A DNA stretch of 14,054 bases. Source: Desulfurococcales archaeon (GTDB taxonomy: Archaea > Thermoproteota > Thermoprotei_A > Sulfolobales > Acidilobaceae). Both the position numbers and the translations under genes were made by a program. The stretch lies in assembly GCA_015521095.1 (NCBI GenBank), contig WAOU01000056.1, positions 1 to 14,054 on the forward strand, read 5' to 3'. The notes under the pieces are model-generated. The model saw nothing but the letters and a program-made list of their open reading frames with translations, was not told the DNA's origin and did no database searches. Shown one piece after another: positions 8,284 to 14,054 of the stretch. The stretch's first letter is position 1, and the number at the start of each line of letters is the position of its first letter.

Positions 8284-8328
8284 CAGATCACTATAGGATA
8301 CGATAATGGGTCAATAACGATTTTGCTA

Positions 8329-8340
8329 GTAAGTATAAGA
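8329..8340. promoter_or_regulatory. Shared divergent TATA element between asnS and the acyl-CoA synthetase
   Basis: AGTAAGTATAAG on the + strand reads CTTATACTTACT on the other strand, so both directions have a TATA-like core. Counting 26 bases each way gives starts near 8361 (+) and 8309 (-), that is, leaders of about 18 and 26 bases to ATG 8379 and GTG 8283. No second good TATA candidate is seen in the short intergenic region. Confidence 0.42.
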
Positions 8341-8378
8341 TCCTAGCGATCATATTGAATAACAAGGGTAACCCAGAT

Positions 8379-10472
8379 ATGAGAGAAACCGATAGACCCT
8401 TGCCAGGAAAAGGTGTCGAGGTCTTCTTTAAACCAAAAAGTATCGCGGTTGTAGGAGCCTCTAATAGGAAAGGATCAATAGGATACGCAATAACATGGAA
8501 CCTTATCAATAGCTATAACGGTAAAATATATCCGATAAATCCTAAATACAAAGAAATACTCGGACTCGACGCTTATGGTTCTCTTCTCGACTTGCCTGAA
8601 GCCCCGGATCTCGTAGTAATAACAGTCAAGGCCGAGCTAGTTCCGCCCATTGCAGAGGAGGCAGGAAAGAAAGGTGCAAAAGGGATTATTGTGGTTGCAG
8701 GAGGATTCTCCGAGGCAGGAGAGGAAGGAAAAAGATTAGAGGACGACCTCGTAAAAATAGTGAGAAAATACGATATGAGGCTAATAGGTCCTAACTGTAT
8801 AGGAGTCTACGACGCTGATACAGGAGTCGACACCTTCTTCATCCCACATAACAGGATGAGAAGACCTCCTAAAGGAAATATCGCCGTTATAAGCCAGAGC
8901 GGGGCTTTTCTAACAACCTTCATGGACTACATAGCGACAGAGGGAGTAGGAATCATAAAAGCAGTAAACTTCGGAAACAAAGCCGACGTTGATGAAGTCG
9001 ACCTACTGGCATATCTCGCGCATGAACCAGATGTCAATACGATCATGATGTATCTTGAAGATGTTAAGCCAGGAAGAGGCAGAGAATTAATGAATATAGC
9101 ACTTGAAGCAAGACTAAAGTACGGAAAGAAAATAGTGGCATTAAAAGGAGGAAAATCTGAGAGCGGTAAAAGAGCCGCATCAAGCCATACAGCCGCTCTA
9201 GCAGGCGACTACAGGGTTCTGAGTTCAGCATTTAGACAAGCAGGAATAGTAGAAGTATCTACACCACTAGAATTTCTAGACGCGGCAAAAGCACTTTCAA
9301 TGAGCACTCTGGCTCGAGGAAACAAGACCCTAGTATTAACACATGCTGGAGGTCCAGGAGTTATAACCACAGATCTACTAGAGGCGAACGGCTTAAGGGT
9401 TCCAAGACTTTCCAAGGAACTAGTAAAGAGACTAGAGTCAGTATTTCCGAGACGAGTAGCTAAAACGAATCCAATTGACTTAACAGGAGACGCATCAGAG
9501 GAAGACTATAGGAAGGCATTAGAGGTCCTCAGAGATAACGAGGAATTCGATATATACATTGTTATAGCCTATATTCAGCCTCCGACTATAACTAATAGTG
9601 TCGGCAATGTTATCATAGACTTCTCTAAAAAGACAGGTAAACCGGTAATTGTAGTGACCGGTGCCAGCCCGGAAGGAGACCAACTGCTCCGATATCTAGA
9701 TGAAAACAAGATACCAAGCTATAATCTACCAGAACGGGCAGTACATGCAGCAAAAGCCCTAACTATAGCTGGCCAAAGAATATGCATGGATAAGCTACCC
9801 CTAACCGAATACAATAACACAAAATCCTGTACAAAACAAAAAGTATCCGAAGTCGAAGCCCTTCGCCTGGCCGAAGAAGTAGGAATTAAGACTCCTAGAT
9901 ATTGTTTCGCAGAGTCGATTAACGATGCTAGAGAGTGCTATAATAGGCTTTCTAAGCCTCTAGTAGCAAAACTCGTCGCAAAGGATCTCGTACATAAAAG
10001 CGATATTGGAGGAGTGGTACTAGGCATAGAAAGTGTTGAGGAAGCGGTCGAAACCTACAACAAATTGAAAAAACTAGGCGTAGAATACGGATTCAAAGGT
10101 GTACTATTTCAGGAACAAGTAGAAGGAGGCATCGAGGTATTCGTCGGAGGAAAGAAAGACCCCGTATTTGGTCCAGTTGTCCTATTTGGGGCTGGAGGAA
10201 CGCTTGTTGAAGTTTACAACGATGTATCAATTAGGGTAGCACCGTTAAACAGATGTGAGGCTGAAAAGATGATAAATGAAACAAAGATATCAAAAGTCCT
10301 CCGAGGATACAGAGGGTTTAGGGCAGATATTGATTCACTAATAGATTTAGTGTATAGGGCCTCAGAACTCCTCAATAGAAAAGACATAGTGGAACTCGAT
10401 CTAAACCCGATTATTGTTAATAGAGATGGAGCTTATGCGGTAGACGTAAGAATAGTAAGATGTGATGGTTAG
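8379..10472 (+). CDS. ADP-forming acyl-CoA synthetase, fused alpha-beta (ACD family)
   Basis: It converts acyl-CoA + ADP + phosphate to acid + CoA + ATP, the energy-conserving last step of archaeal peptide and sugar fermentation. With the ATG at 8379 it has 697 residues. The alpha part starts with a CoA-binding Rossmann domain (SIAVVGASNRKGSIGYA), then GPNCIGVYD, SQSGAF and SSHTAALAGD, whose His270 is the phosphorylated catalytic His. The beta part from about residue 490 is an ATP-grasp domain with LVHKSDIGGV (His539, the second phospho-carrier), EVFVGGKKDPVFGPVV and FGAGGTLVEV. ATG 8379 has GGGTAA at the standard distance and lies after the predicted transcription start. The longer TTG start at 8355 would lie before it. 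The neighbouring iorAB suggests aryl-acetyl-CoA as substrate (inference). A 4-hydroxybutyrate-CoA ligase of similar fused form is an alternative. Confidence 0.92.
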   Translation: MRETDRPLPGKGVEVFFKPKSIAVVGASNRKGSIGYAITWNLINSYNGKIYPINPKYKEILGLDAYGSLLDLPEAPDLVVITVKAELVPPIAEEAGKKGAKGIIVVAGGFSEAGEEGKRLEDDLVKIVRKYDMRLIGPNCIGVYDADTGVDTFFIPHNRMRRPPKGNIAVISQSGAFLTTFMDYIATEGVGIIKAVNFGNKADVDEVDLLAYLAHEPDVNTIMMYLEDVKPGRGRELMNIALEARLKYGKKIVALKGGKSESGKRAASSHTAALAGDYRVLSSAFRQAGIVEVSTPLEFLDAAKALSMSTLARGNKTLVLTHAGGPGVITTDLLEANGLRVPRLSKELVKRLESVFPRRVAKTNPIDLTGDASEEDYRKALEVLRDNEEFDIYIVIAYIQPPTITNSVGNVIIDFSKKTGKPVIVVTGASPEGDQLLRYLDENKIPSYNLPERAVHAAKALTIAGQRICMDKLPLTEYNNTKSCTKQKVSEVEALRLAEEVGIKTPRYCFAESINDARECYNRLSKPLVAKLVAKDLVHKSDIGGVVLGIESVEEAVETYNKLKKLGVEYGFKGVLFQEQVEGGIEVFVGGKKDPVFGPVVLFGAGGTLVEVYNDVSIRVAPLNRCEAEKMINETKISKVLRGYRGFRADIDSLIDLVYRASELLNRKDIVELDLNPIIVNRDGAYAVDVRIVRCDG

Positions 10473-10495
10473 ATGAGAAAGATTATAGGGCTATA

Positions 10496-11089
10496 TTAGC
10501 TGGTTAATCTTTCTTCGGCCCACTTTTTGCCTCTTTTGAACACTTCTATGTTTTTCTCGGGTTTCTTTAGGTTCTTTCTAATAGCATCTATAATGGCTTC
10601 TTCCTTAATGTATTCTTTCAGGATACTAGTTTGATATGATGCCCCTAACAAGAATATGTTTGCTCCCAAAGGGTTTCCTGCTTTCTTAGCCTCATCGACT
10701 GCTGGTACGACGATGATATCGAATCCCTCTTTGCCTAGGGATTCGACTATCTCGTCTAGTGATGGTATATTTATTCCAGGCAGAGGCGGAGGAGTTATGT
10801 TATTGTCTACAAAGATCATCGAACCTTTTTTCAGATAAACAGAGTATCGCGCTGCTTCAATAGGATCTAGGCTAAGCATAAGGTCCCCGTTACCTGGTGG
10901 AATTAATGGAGCTTCTACGTCTCCTATCCTTACATGTACTATGACTGAGCCTCCTCGTTGACTGAGTCCGTGTGTTTCTGCTACGATTACATTTCCTCCT
11001 GACTCTAGAACAGCGTTGGCTATCACGTTAGCTAGAGAGATTATTCCCTGCCCGCCTACTCCTGAGAGTACTATATTGAGCGACTTCAT
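10496..11089 (-). CDS. iorB: Indolepyruvate:ferredoxin oxidoreductase, beta subunit
   Basis: This is the small subunit of the oxygen-sensitive enzyme that decarboxylates aryl-pyruvates from Trp, Tyr and Phe to aryl-acetyl-CoA with reduction of ferredoxin. Its 197 residues match the family. The Gly-rich SGVGGQGIIS (9-18) and ETHGLSQRGGSV (38-49) are the hallmarks of the gamma-type domain of 2-oxoacid oxidoreductases. NPLGANIFLLGA follows in the C-terminal half. It lies 20 bases after the iorA stop, and GAGGTGAT (11103-11096) is a near-perfect ribosome-binding site for ATG 11089, so both subunits come from one mRNA. Its stop is 23 bases from that of the convergent acyl-CoA synthetase, the likely next enzyme in the pathway. 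Confidence 0.94.
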   Translation of the reverse strand: MKSLNIVLSGVGGQGIISLANVIANAVLESGGNVIVAETHGLSQRGGSVIVHVRIGDVEAPLIPPGNGDLMLSLDPIEAARYSVYLKKGSMIFVDNNITPPPLPGINIPSLDEIVESLGKEGFDIIVVPAVDEAKKAGNPLGANIFLLGASYQTSILKEYIKEEAIIDAIRKNLKKPEKNIEVFKRGKKWAEERLTS

Positions 11090-11109
11090 GGTACATCACC
11101 TCTTATATG

Positions 11110-13059
11110 CTAAGAGGGCTTCGCCTCTCGCATGAGGCGAAGCCATTCTGGTGGGACCTCGTCGACTGGTTCAAAGGCGTCGAATGGACAAATCTGTGCG
11201 CATTCTCCGCATCCAGTACAGAGGAGCTCGTTGATGTATGCTTTTCCATCGTCTTTTGAGTATATTGCTGGACAGTTGAAGGCTTTATAGCATAGTCCGC
11301 ATGCGGTACACTTGTCGTCATTTACTCTATATGCGACGGGGTAGACTCCTACTCTTCTACCGGCTGCAAGTGCCAAGAGTATGCATGCTCCCTTTGCTAC
11401 TATTAATGCGGGTTTTCTTTCTTTCTTTACGTATTCTAGTGCTTCATAGAATTCTTTTTCTCCTTCCGCTATGTTAAACGCGTCAATAACCTTTACGTAT
11501 TCTACTCCAAGGCCTTTTGCCGCATCAACTATGGAGAGTTCTGTTCCTTCAACTCCTCTGGCTGTAACTCCTATACCTGGGTGGGGCTGATGTCCAGTCA
11601 TTGCTGTTGTACGGTTATCAAGGACGACCACTAGCATGGGGCTCTTATTATATACTGCATTGGCTAGTCCGGGTAGTCCGGCATGGAAGAATGTTGAGTC
11701 TCCTATTATAGCTATTGGCACCTTATCATCTTGTGCGTGGGCCATTCCATTAGCTAGACCTATGCTACCTCCCATCTCCACAATAGTATCTTGCATCTGG
11801 AACGGTGGGTTCACGCCGAGACTATAACATCCGATGTCTCCATTATAGATAGGCCGTATTCTAGCTTTACCCACTGCTCTACGCAATGCGTAGAATACTG
11901 CTCTATAGGGACATCCAGGGCATAATACGGGGGGCCGTGGAGGTAGTTTTATATCGGGCTTTATTATGGCTTGGTTGTAATAGGTTTTCTCGAGGCCTAA
12001 TGCTTTGGCTAGAAGTTTTTCTACATGGTGTAGTTCGAGTTCGCCTGTCTTCTTAAGGTTCCCGGTGCCTTTTCCATAGATTTTAGCTCTTATATTGTGA
12101 TCGTAGAATAATGCTTTTGAAAGGGTTTCTATCACAGGGTCGCCTTCTTCTATGAATATTATTTTTTCACGTCCTTCGGCCTCGTTGAGGAGGAGAGTCT
12201 TCGGAAGAGGTACTGGAGCACTTAGTTTTAGTAGTCTTACGTTGTCTAGTAGACCGTGTGTTGCGAGTATTTCTTTTGCATATCTATATCCTAATCCTAC
12301 GGCTACAACTAGGGTATCCGAGTCAGGGTTTCCTTCTGCGTGGTTGAGTATGTGGTTCTGTGAGAGATCCTTTGATATCTTTTCCCATTTTTCAACAAGT
12401 TCCTCTCGTAGTCTACGTGCGTGTGCGGGAACTAGAGTATATTTTTCTGGGTTCTTCACGAAGGTTCCTTTTCTCTTAATCTTGGCTATATCGATCTCGC
12501 CCGTCTCGACTATAATTCTTGTGTGTGATACTCTTGTAGTTGTTCTTAATATCACGGGGTGTCTCCACTTTTCGCTTAACTTGAATGCCTCGATGATTGC
12601 TGTTTTTGCTTCTTGGGCCCCTGCTGGTTCTATTACCGGGATATATGCATGGATACCATACCATCTGTTATCCTGCTCGTTCTGGCTGCTCCACATGCCT
12701 GGATCATCTGCTGATACAACAACTAAGGCACCTTCTACTCCCATGTATGCTGAGCTGAACAATGGATCTGCCGCAACGTTTACTCCTACATGTTTCATAG
12801 AGGCTAGAGCAGGAATACCAGTAAGTGCAGCTCCTATTGCCGCTTCCAAGGCTACCTTCTCGTTAGCGCTCCACTCAACATAGGGTCCACCGAGAATCCT
12901 AGAAGCGTATGATAGAGCTTCGGTGATTTCTGTAGAAGGAGTTCCAGGGTATGCTGAAGCGAAGCTTACACCGTATTCTAATGCTCCTCGTGCAAAGGCT
13001 ACATTGCCAAGCATAACGACTCTTGAGCTTGGCTCGGCCAGAACTTCTCTATGGGCCAA
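11110..13059 (-). CDS. iorA: Indolepyruvate:ferredoxin oxidoreductase, alpha subunit
   Basis: This is the large catalytic subunit, 649 residues from the chosen start. In order it has the N-terminal pyrimidine-binding-type domain with AYPGTPSTEI (36-45) and the conserved CPGCPYRAVFYA (from 380). The TPP/Mg part follows: GDSTFFHAGLPGLANA (from 453) to DNRTTAMTGHQPHPG (from 481). Two 4Fe-4S ferredoxin motifs end the protein: CTACGLCYKAFNCP (Cys 584, 587, 590, 596) and CTGCGECAQICP (614, 617, 620, 624). The first has five residues before its last Cys, the second three. All cofactor ligands appear present. The longest frame starts at GTG 13068, but the ribosome-binding site GGAGG (13073-13069) touches that codon. 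TTG 13059 lies nine bases beyond it, the same distance as in iorB, and is preferred. ATG 13014 is a less likely third choice. Confidence 0.94.
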   Translation of the reverse strand: MAHREVLAEPSSRVVMLGNVAFARGALEYGVSFASAYPGTPSTEITEALSYASRILGGPYVEWSANEKVALEAAIGAALTGIPALASMKHVGVNVAADPLFSSAYMGVEGALVVVSADDPGMWSSQNEQDNRWYGIHAYIPVIEPAGAQEAKTAIIEAFKLSEKWRHPVILRTTTRVSHTRIIVETGEIDIAKIKRKGTFVKNPEKYTLVPAHARRLREELVEKWEKISKDLSQNHILNHAEGNPDSDTLVVAVGLGYRYAKEILATHGLLDNVRLLKLSAPVPLPKTLLLNEAEGREKIIFIEEGDPVIETLSKALFYDHNIRAKIYGKGTGNLKKTGELELHHVEKLLAKALGLEKTYYNQAIIKPDIKLPPRPPVLCPGCPYRAVFYALRRAVGKARIRPIYNGDIGCYSLGVNPPFQMQDTIVEMGGSIGLANGMAHAQDDKVPIAIIGDSTFFHAGLPGLANAVYNKSPMLVVVLDNRTTAMTGHQPHPGIGVTARGVEGTELSIVDAAKGLGVEYVKVIDAFNIAEGEKEFYEALEYVKKERKPALIVAKGACILLALAAGRRVGVYPVAYRVNDDKCTACGLCYKAFNCPAIYSKDDGKAYINELLCTGCGECAQICPFDAFEPVDEVPPEWLRLMREAKPS

Positions 13060-13068
13060 GATATGCAC

Positions 13069-13073
13069 CCTCC
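13069..13073 (-). promoter_or_regulatory. Ribosome-binding site that decides the iorA start
   Basis: The minus strand reads GGAGG immediately followed by GTG 13068 and, nine bases later, TTG 13059. Zero spacing rules out GTG as a normal Shine-Dalgarno start, while nine bases is the spacing of iorB. Confidence 0.6.
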
Positions 13074-13096
13074 ATTTATCATGGTTAAGGCTAAGG

Positions 13097-13105
13097 GATA
13101 ATAAC
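13097..13105 (-). promoter_or_regulatory. Possible TATA box of the iorAB operon
   Basis: The minus strand reads GTTATTATC. A start 26 bases downstream of its centre would be near 13075, just ahead of the GGAGG site, giving a leader of about 16 bases. The match to consensus is weak. Confidence 0.33.
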
Positions 13106-13118
13106 AGGATCTCATAAT

Positions 13119-13142
13119 CTCCAAGGTCTTCTCTCTCTGGAG
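13119..13142. repeat. Short inverted repeat upstream of iorA
   Basis: CTCCA (13119-13123) and TGGAG (13138-13142) are exact inverted repeats with a 14-base pyrimidine-rich loop. They lie just upstream of the possible iorA TATA box. They could be a regulator site, but 5-base arms can arise by chance. Confidence 0.22.
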
Positions 13143-13183
13143 CTTTGCTTTATTAGTAGGTATTATGAATAATCGGGAGCATT

Positions 13184-13202
13184 GGTATACTGTATTGATA
13201 CC
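13184..13202. repeat. Small dyad GGTAT-N9-ATACC in the divergent iorA / FUN14-like region
   Basis: Exact 5-base arms GGTAT and ATACC flank nine bases, ending about 17 bases upstream of the TATA-like box of the small membrane protein gene. The size and place suit a dimeric regulator, but no homologous site is seen elsewhere in the window. Confidence 0.25.
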
Positions 13203-13217
13203 GGATTTCATGGCTAG

Positions 13218-13226
13218 GATATATTA
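13218..13226 (+). promoter_or_regulatory. TATA box of the FUN14-like gene
   Basis: The sequence GATATATTAG has its centre near 13223. A start 26 bases later, near 13249, leaves a leader of about 19 bases that contains the GGTGA site at 13256-13260. Confidence 0.5.
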
Positions 13227-13267
13227 GATTAGACACTACCACTTAATAATACCTAGGTGAAACGAAC

Positions 13268-13717
13268 TTGATGCATAGAAGACTTGTTATACTAGGATTG
13301 TTGACAATTCTAGTCTTCTCGGTAGCCTTAATTGTAAATGCCCAAGAACTAAATGAGACTACTACGACAAACGTCACTGACACCGGTATAGCAGGCATAG
13401 TAGGAACTATTATGACCAATCCTCAGACAGGAACAGTAATGCTAATAGAATTCTTGCTAGGTTTTGGACTAGGATACACAGCAGTGAAAGCGCTACGATA
13501 TATTCTAGCCTTCATAGGCATACTTCTTCTCGGATCAGCTCTTTCGGTATGGAGCATAGGGGCAAATAGTGCTGAGATCGCAGAGAAAATAGGCATGGAG
13601 GTAAAACAGCTTCTACCACTGCTGAAGGGCCTGATGACAGTGTTTGGAACTATTGTTGTGGGTCCGGCGAGTGTCGGAGTTCTCGTGGGAATGATAGTTG
13701 CCAGTATAAAGAAGTAG
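13268..13717 (+). CDS. Small FUN14-family-like membrane protein
   Basis: This 149-residue protein has an N-terminal hydrophobic helix (about 6-25, ending NAQE, a possible signal peptide). A short polar segment with two sequons (NET at 29, NVT at 35) follows. Then comes a Gly-rich hydrophobic pair (about 56-74 and 78-97), an amphipathic stretch with charged residues (about 100-120) and a last helix (121-146) before a Lys-Lys end. The pattern GFGLGYTAVKALRYILAFIG, and a C-terminal GPASVGVLVGMIVA, resemble FUN14-family proteins. The family is recognised by pattern only and the function in archaea is unknown to me. GGTGA at 13256-13260 puts TTG 13268 at the window's usual distance; ATG 13271 directly after it is the alternative. 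It is convergent with the stress-protein gene and divergent from iorA. Confidence 0.72.
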   Translation: MMHRRLVILGLLTILVFSVALIVNAQELNETTTTNVTDTGIAGIVGTIMTNPQTGTVMLIEFLLGFGLGYTAVKALRYILAFIGILLLGSALSVWSIGANSAEIAEKIGMEVKQLLPLLKGLMTVFGTIVVGPASVGVLVGMIVASIKK

Positions 13718-13731
13718 GAGTATTGGCTCCA

Positions 13732-13744
13732 AATATTTTTATAA
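13732..13744 (+). terminator. T-rich terminator of the FUN14-like gene
   Basis: AATATTTTTATAA follows the TAG of the FUN14-like gene by about 15 bases. The A/T-rich stretch to about 13765 could end transcription from both sides of this convergent pair. Confidence 0.45.
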
Positions 13745-13764
13745 ATAAATAATTAGAATAATTT

Positions 13765-13840
13765 ATGTCTCAGTGCTTGCACCCGTCTTCATCGGACACC
13801 CTCAGTATCTGGAATAACGGACGCTATTCTTCACCGACAT
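13765..13840 (-). ncRNA. Possible C/D-box sRNA with terminal stem, overlapping the UspA-like 3' end
   Basis: Read on the minus strand, a 5-base stem ATGTC (13840-13836) pairs with GACAT (13769-13765), which directly follows D CTGA (13773-13770). The inner boxes are D' CTGA (13805-13802), a 6-base gap, C' CCGATGA (13795-13789) and a 15-base spacer (AGACGGGTGCAAGCA) to D. The C box is weak: GTGAAGA at 13834-13828 has one mismatch and lies 22 bases before D', longer than usual. So at least the C'/D half and the stem look right, while the C/D' half is doubtful. It overlaps the last codons of the UspA-like gene and may be processed from its mRNA. Confidence 0.36.
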
Positions 13841-14054
13841 TTATCGGATATACAACCATGGGTATATCAATATATGCGATTAACCGCCACAAAGTTGTTC
13901 CCGTGATGTATTCGTGTAGCCTTTTCTTCTTCAAGGTTTTTCCAACCAACAGACCAGTCACATTTAGCTGATCTATCGCCGAGATAATTGCTTTTGAGGG
14001 TTTCCCTTCCAGTATCATTGTCTTAGCTTCGATACCATACTCTTTTAAAATGGA
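13824..14054 (-). CDS. UspA-like universal stress protein, C-terminal part
   Basis: The frame is open to the right edge. ATG 14018 is internal, since codons before it (SILKEYGIEAKT) continue the fold. The 76 visible residues are the last half of a UspA domain: GIEAKTMILEGKPSKAIISA, then LLVGKTLKKKR and ITGTTLWRLIAYIDIPMVVY, ending GEE. This matches the usual beta-alpha-beta end (EGxPxxxI ... VG ... GS/T ... PVxVV). The nucleotide motif GxxG-x9-G(S/T) is degenerate: the second Gly is Leu (GKTL) and ten residues, not nine, precede GT. Nucleotide binding is thus doubtful, and the basic KKKR run is unusual there. Possible roles are stress response or ligand sensing. It is convergent with the FUN14-like gene. 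Confidence 0.72.
   Translation of the reverse strand, partial: SILKEYGIEAKTMILEGKPSKAIISAIDQLNVTGLLVGKTLKKKRLHEYITGTTLWRLIAYIDIPMVVYPINVGEE

Noticed and set aside
8301..8319. Imperfect dyad CGATAAT / AATAACG upstream of asnS
   Set aside because: Only five of seven positions match, and no second copy is seen.
12152..12883. Long + strand frame of 243 codons
   Set aside because: It is wholly antisense to iorA, whose motifs are continuous; the product is Ser-rich and low in complexity with no family likeness.
13765..13971. 68-codon + strand frame starting at ATG 13765
   Set aside because: It is antisense to the UspA-like gene, has no ribosome-binding site, and its ATG lies in the sRNA-like stem.
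1..14054. CRISPR array, insertion sequence, integrase or att sites
   Set aside because: No regularly spaced repeats, transposase, recombinase or long terminal repeats were seen on either strand; the window reads as ordinary chromosome.

Overview
The window looks like a piece of a hyperthermophilic archaeal chromosome, most likely a fermentative crenarchaeote of the Desulfurococcales type. The reasons are archaeal-style AsnRS, ADP-forming acyl-CoA synthetase and IorAB, a pyrolysin/STABLE-like giant subtilase, short leaders with GGTGA or GGAGG ribosome-binding sites, TTG and GTG starts, TATA-like boxes about 26 bases before predicted starts, and candidate C/D-box sRNAs. The lineage is inferred from gene content; no rRNA or tRNA gene is present to fix it.

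Layout. Bases 1-3491 (+) hold most of a very large secreted subtilisin-family protease whose N-terminus lies outside the window. The frame stays open to the left edge and includes the catalytic Asp motif. Bases 3492-3723 have no protein gene but contain a candidate C/D-box sRNA and the promoter of a thiolase (3724-4932, +). A two-gene ABC-2 exporter (permease 4954-5802, ATPase 5802-6797, both -) converges on the thiolase. The gap from 6798 to 6975 holds the ATPase promoter, a second C/D-like sRNA on the + strand and the terminator of asparaginyl-tRNA synthetase (6976-8283, -). That gene is divergent from a fused ADP-forming acyl-CoA synthetase (8379-10472, +), and both share a short promoter region. 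The synthetase converges, with a 23-base gap, on an iorB-iorA operon (10496-11089 and 11110-13059, both -). A small FUN14-like membrane protein follows (13268-13717, +). The right end carries the 3' part of a UspA-like stress protein (13824-14054, -), with a third, weaker C/D-like sRNA just beyond its stop.

How the genes fit. The protease would supply peptides. IorAB oxidatively decarboxylates aryl-pyruvates from aromatic amino acids to aryl-acyl-CoA with reduction of ferredoxin. The acyl-CoA synthetase can then turn the acyl-CoA into acid plus ATP. The window therefore contains both ends of a peptide-fermentation route plus a stand-alone thiolase.

The least expected content is a set of three intergenic elements with the C - D' - C' - D order of archaeal 2'-O-methylation guide RNAs, each with a 15-base C'-to-D spacer. 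The window also shows a constant distance between the Shine-Dalgarno GG and the start codon, which settles several non-ATG starts.
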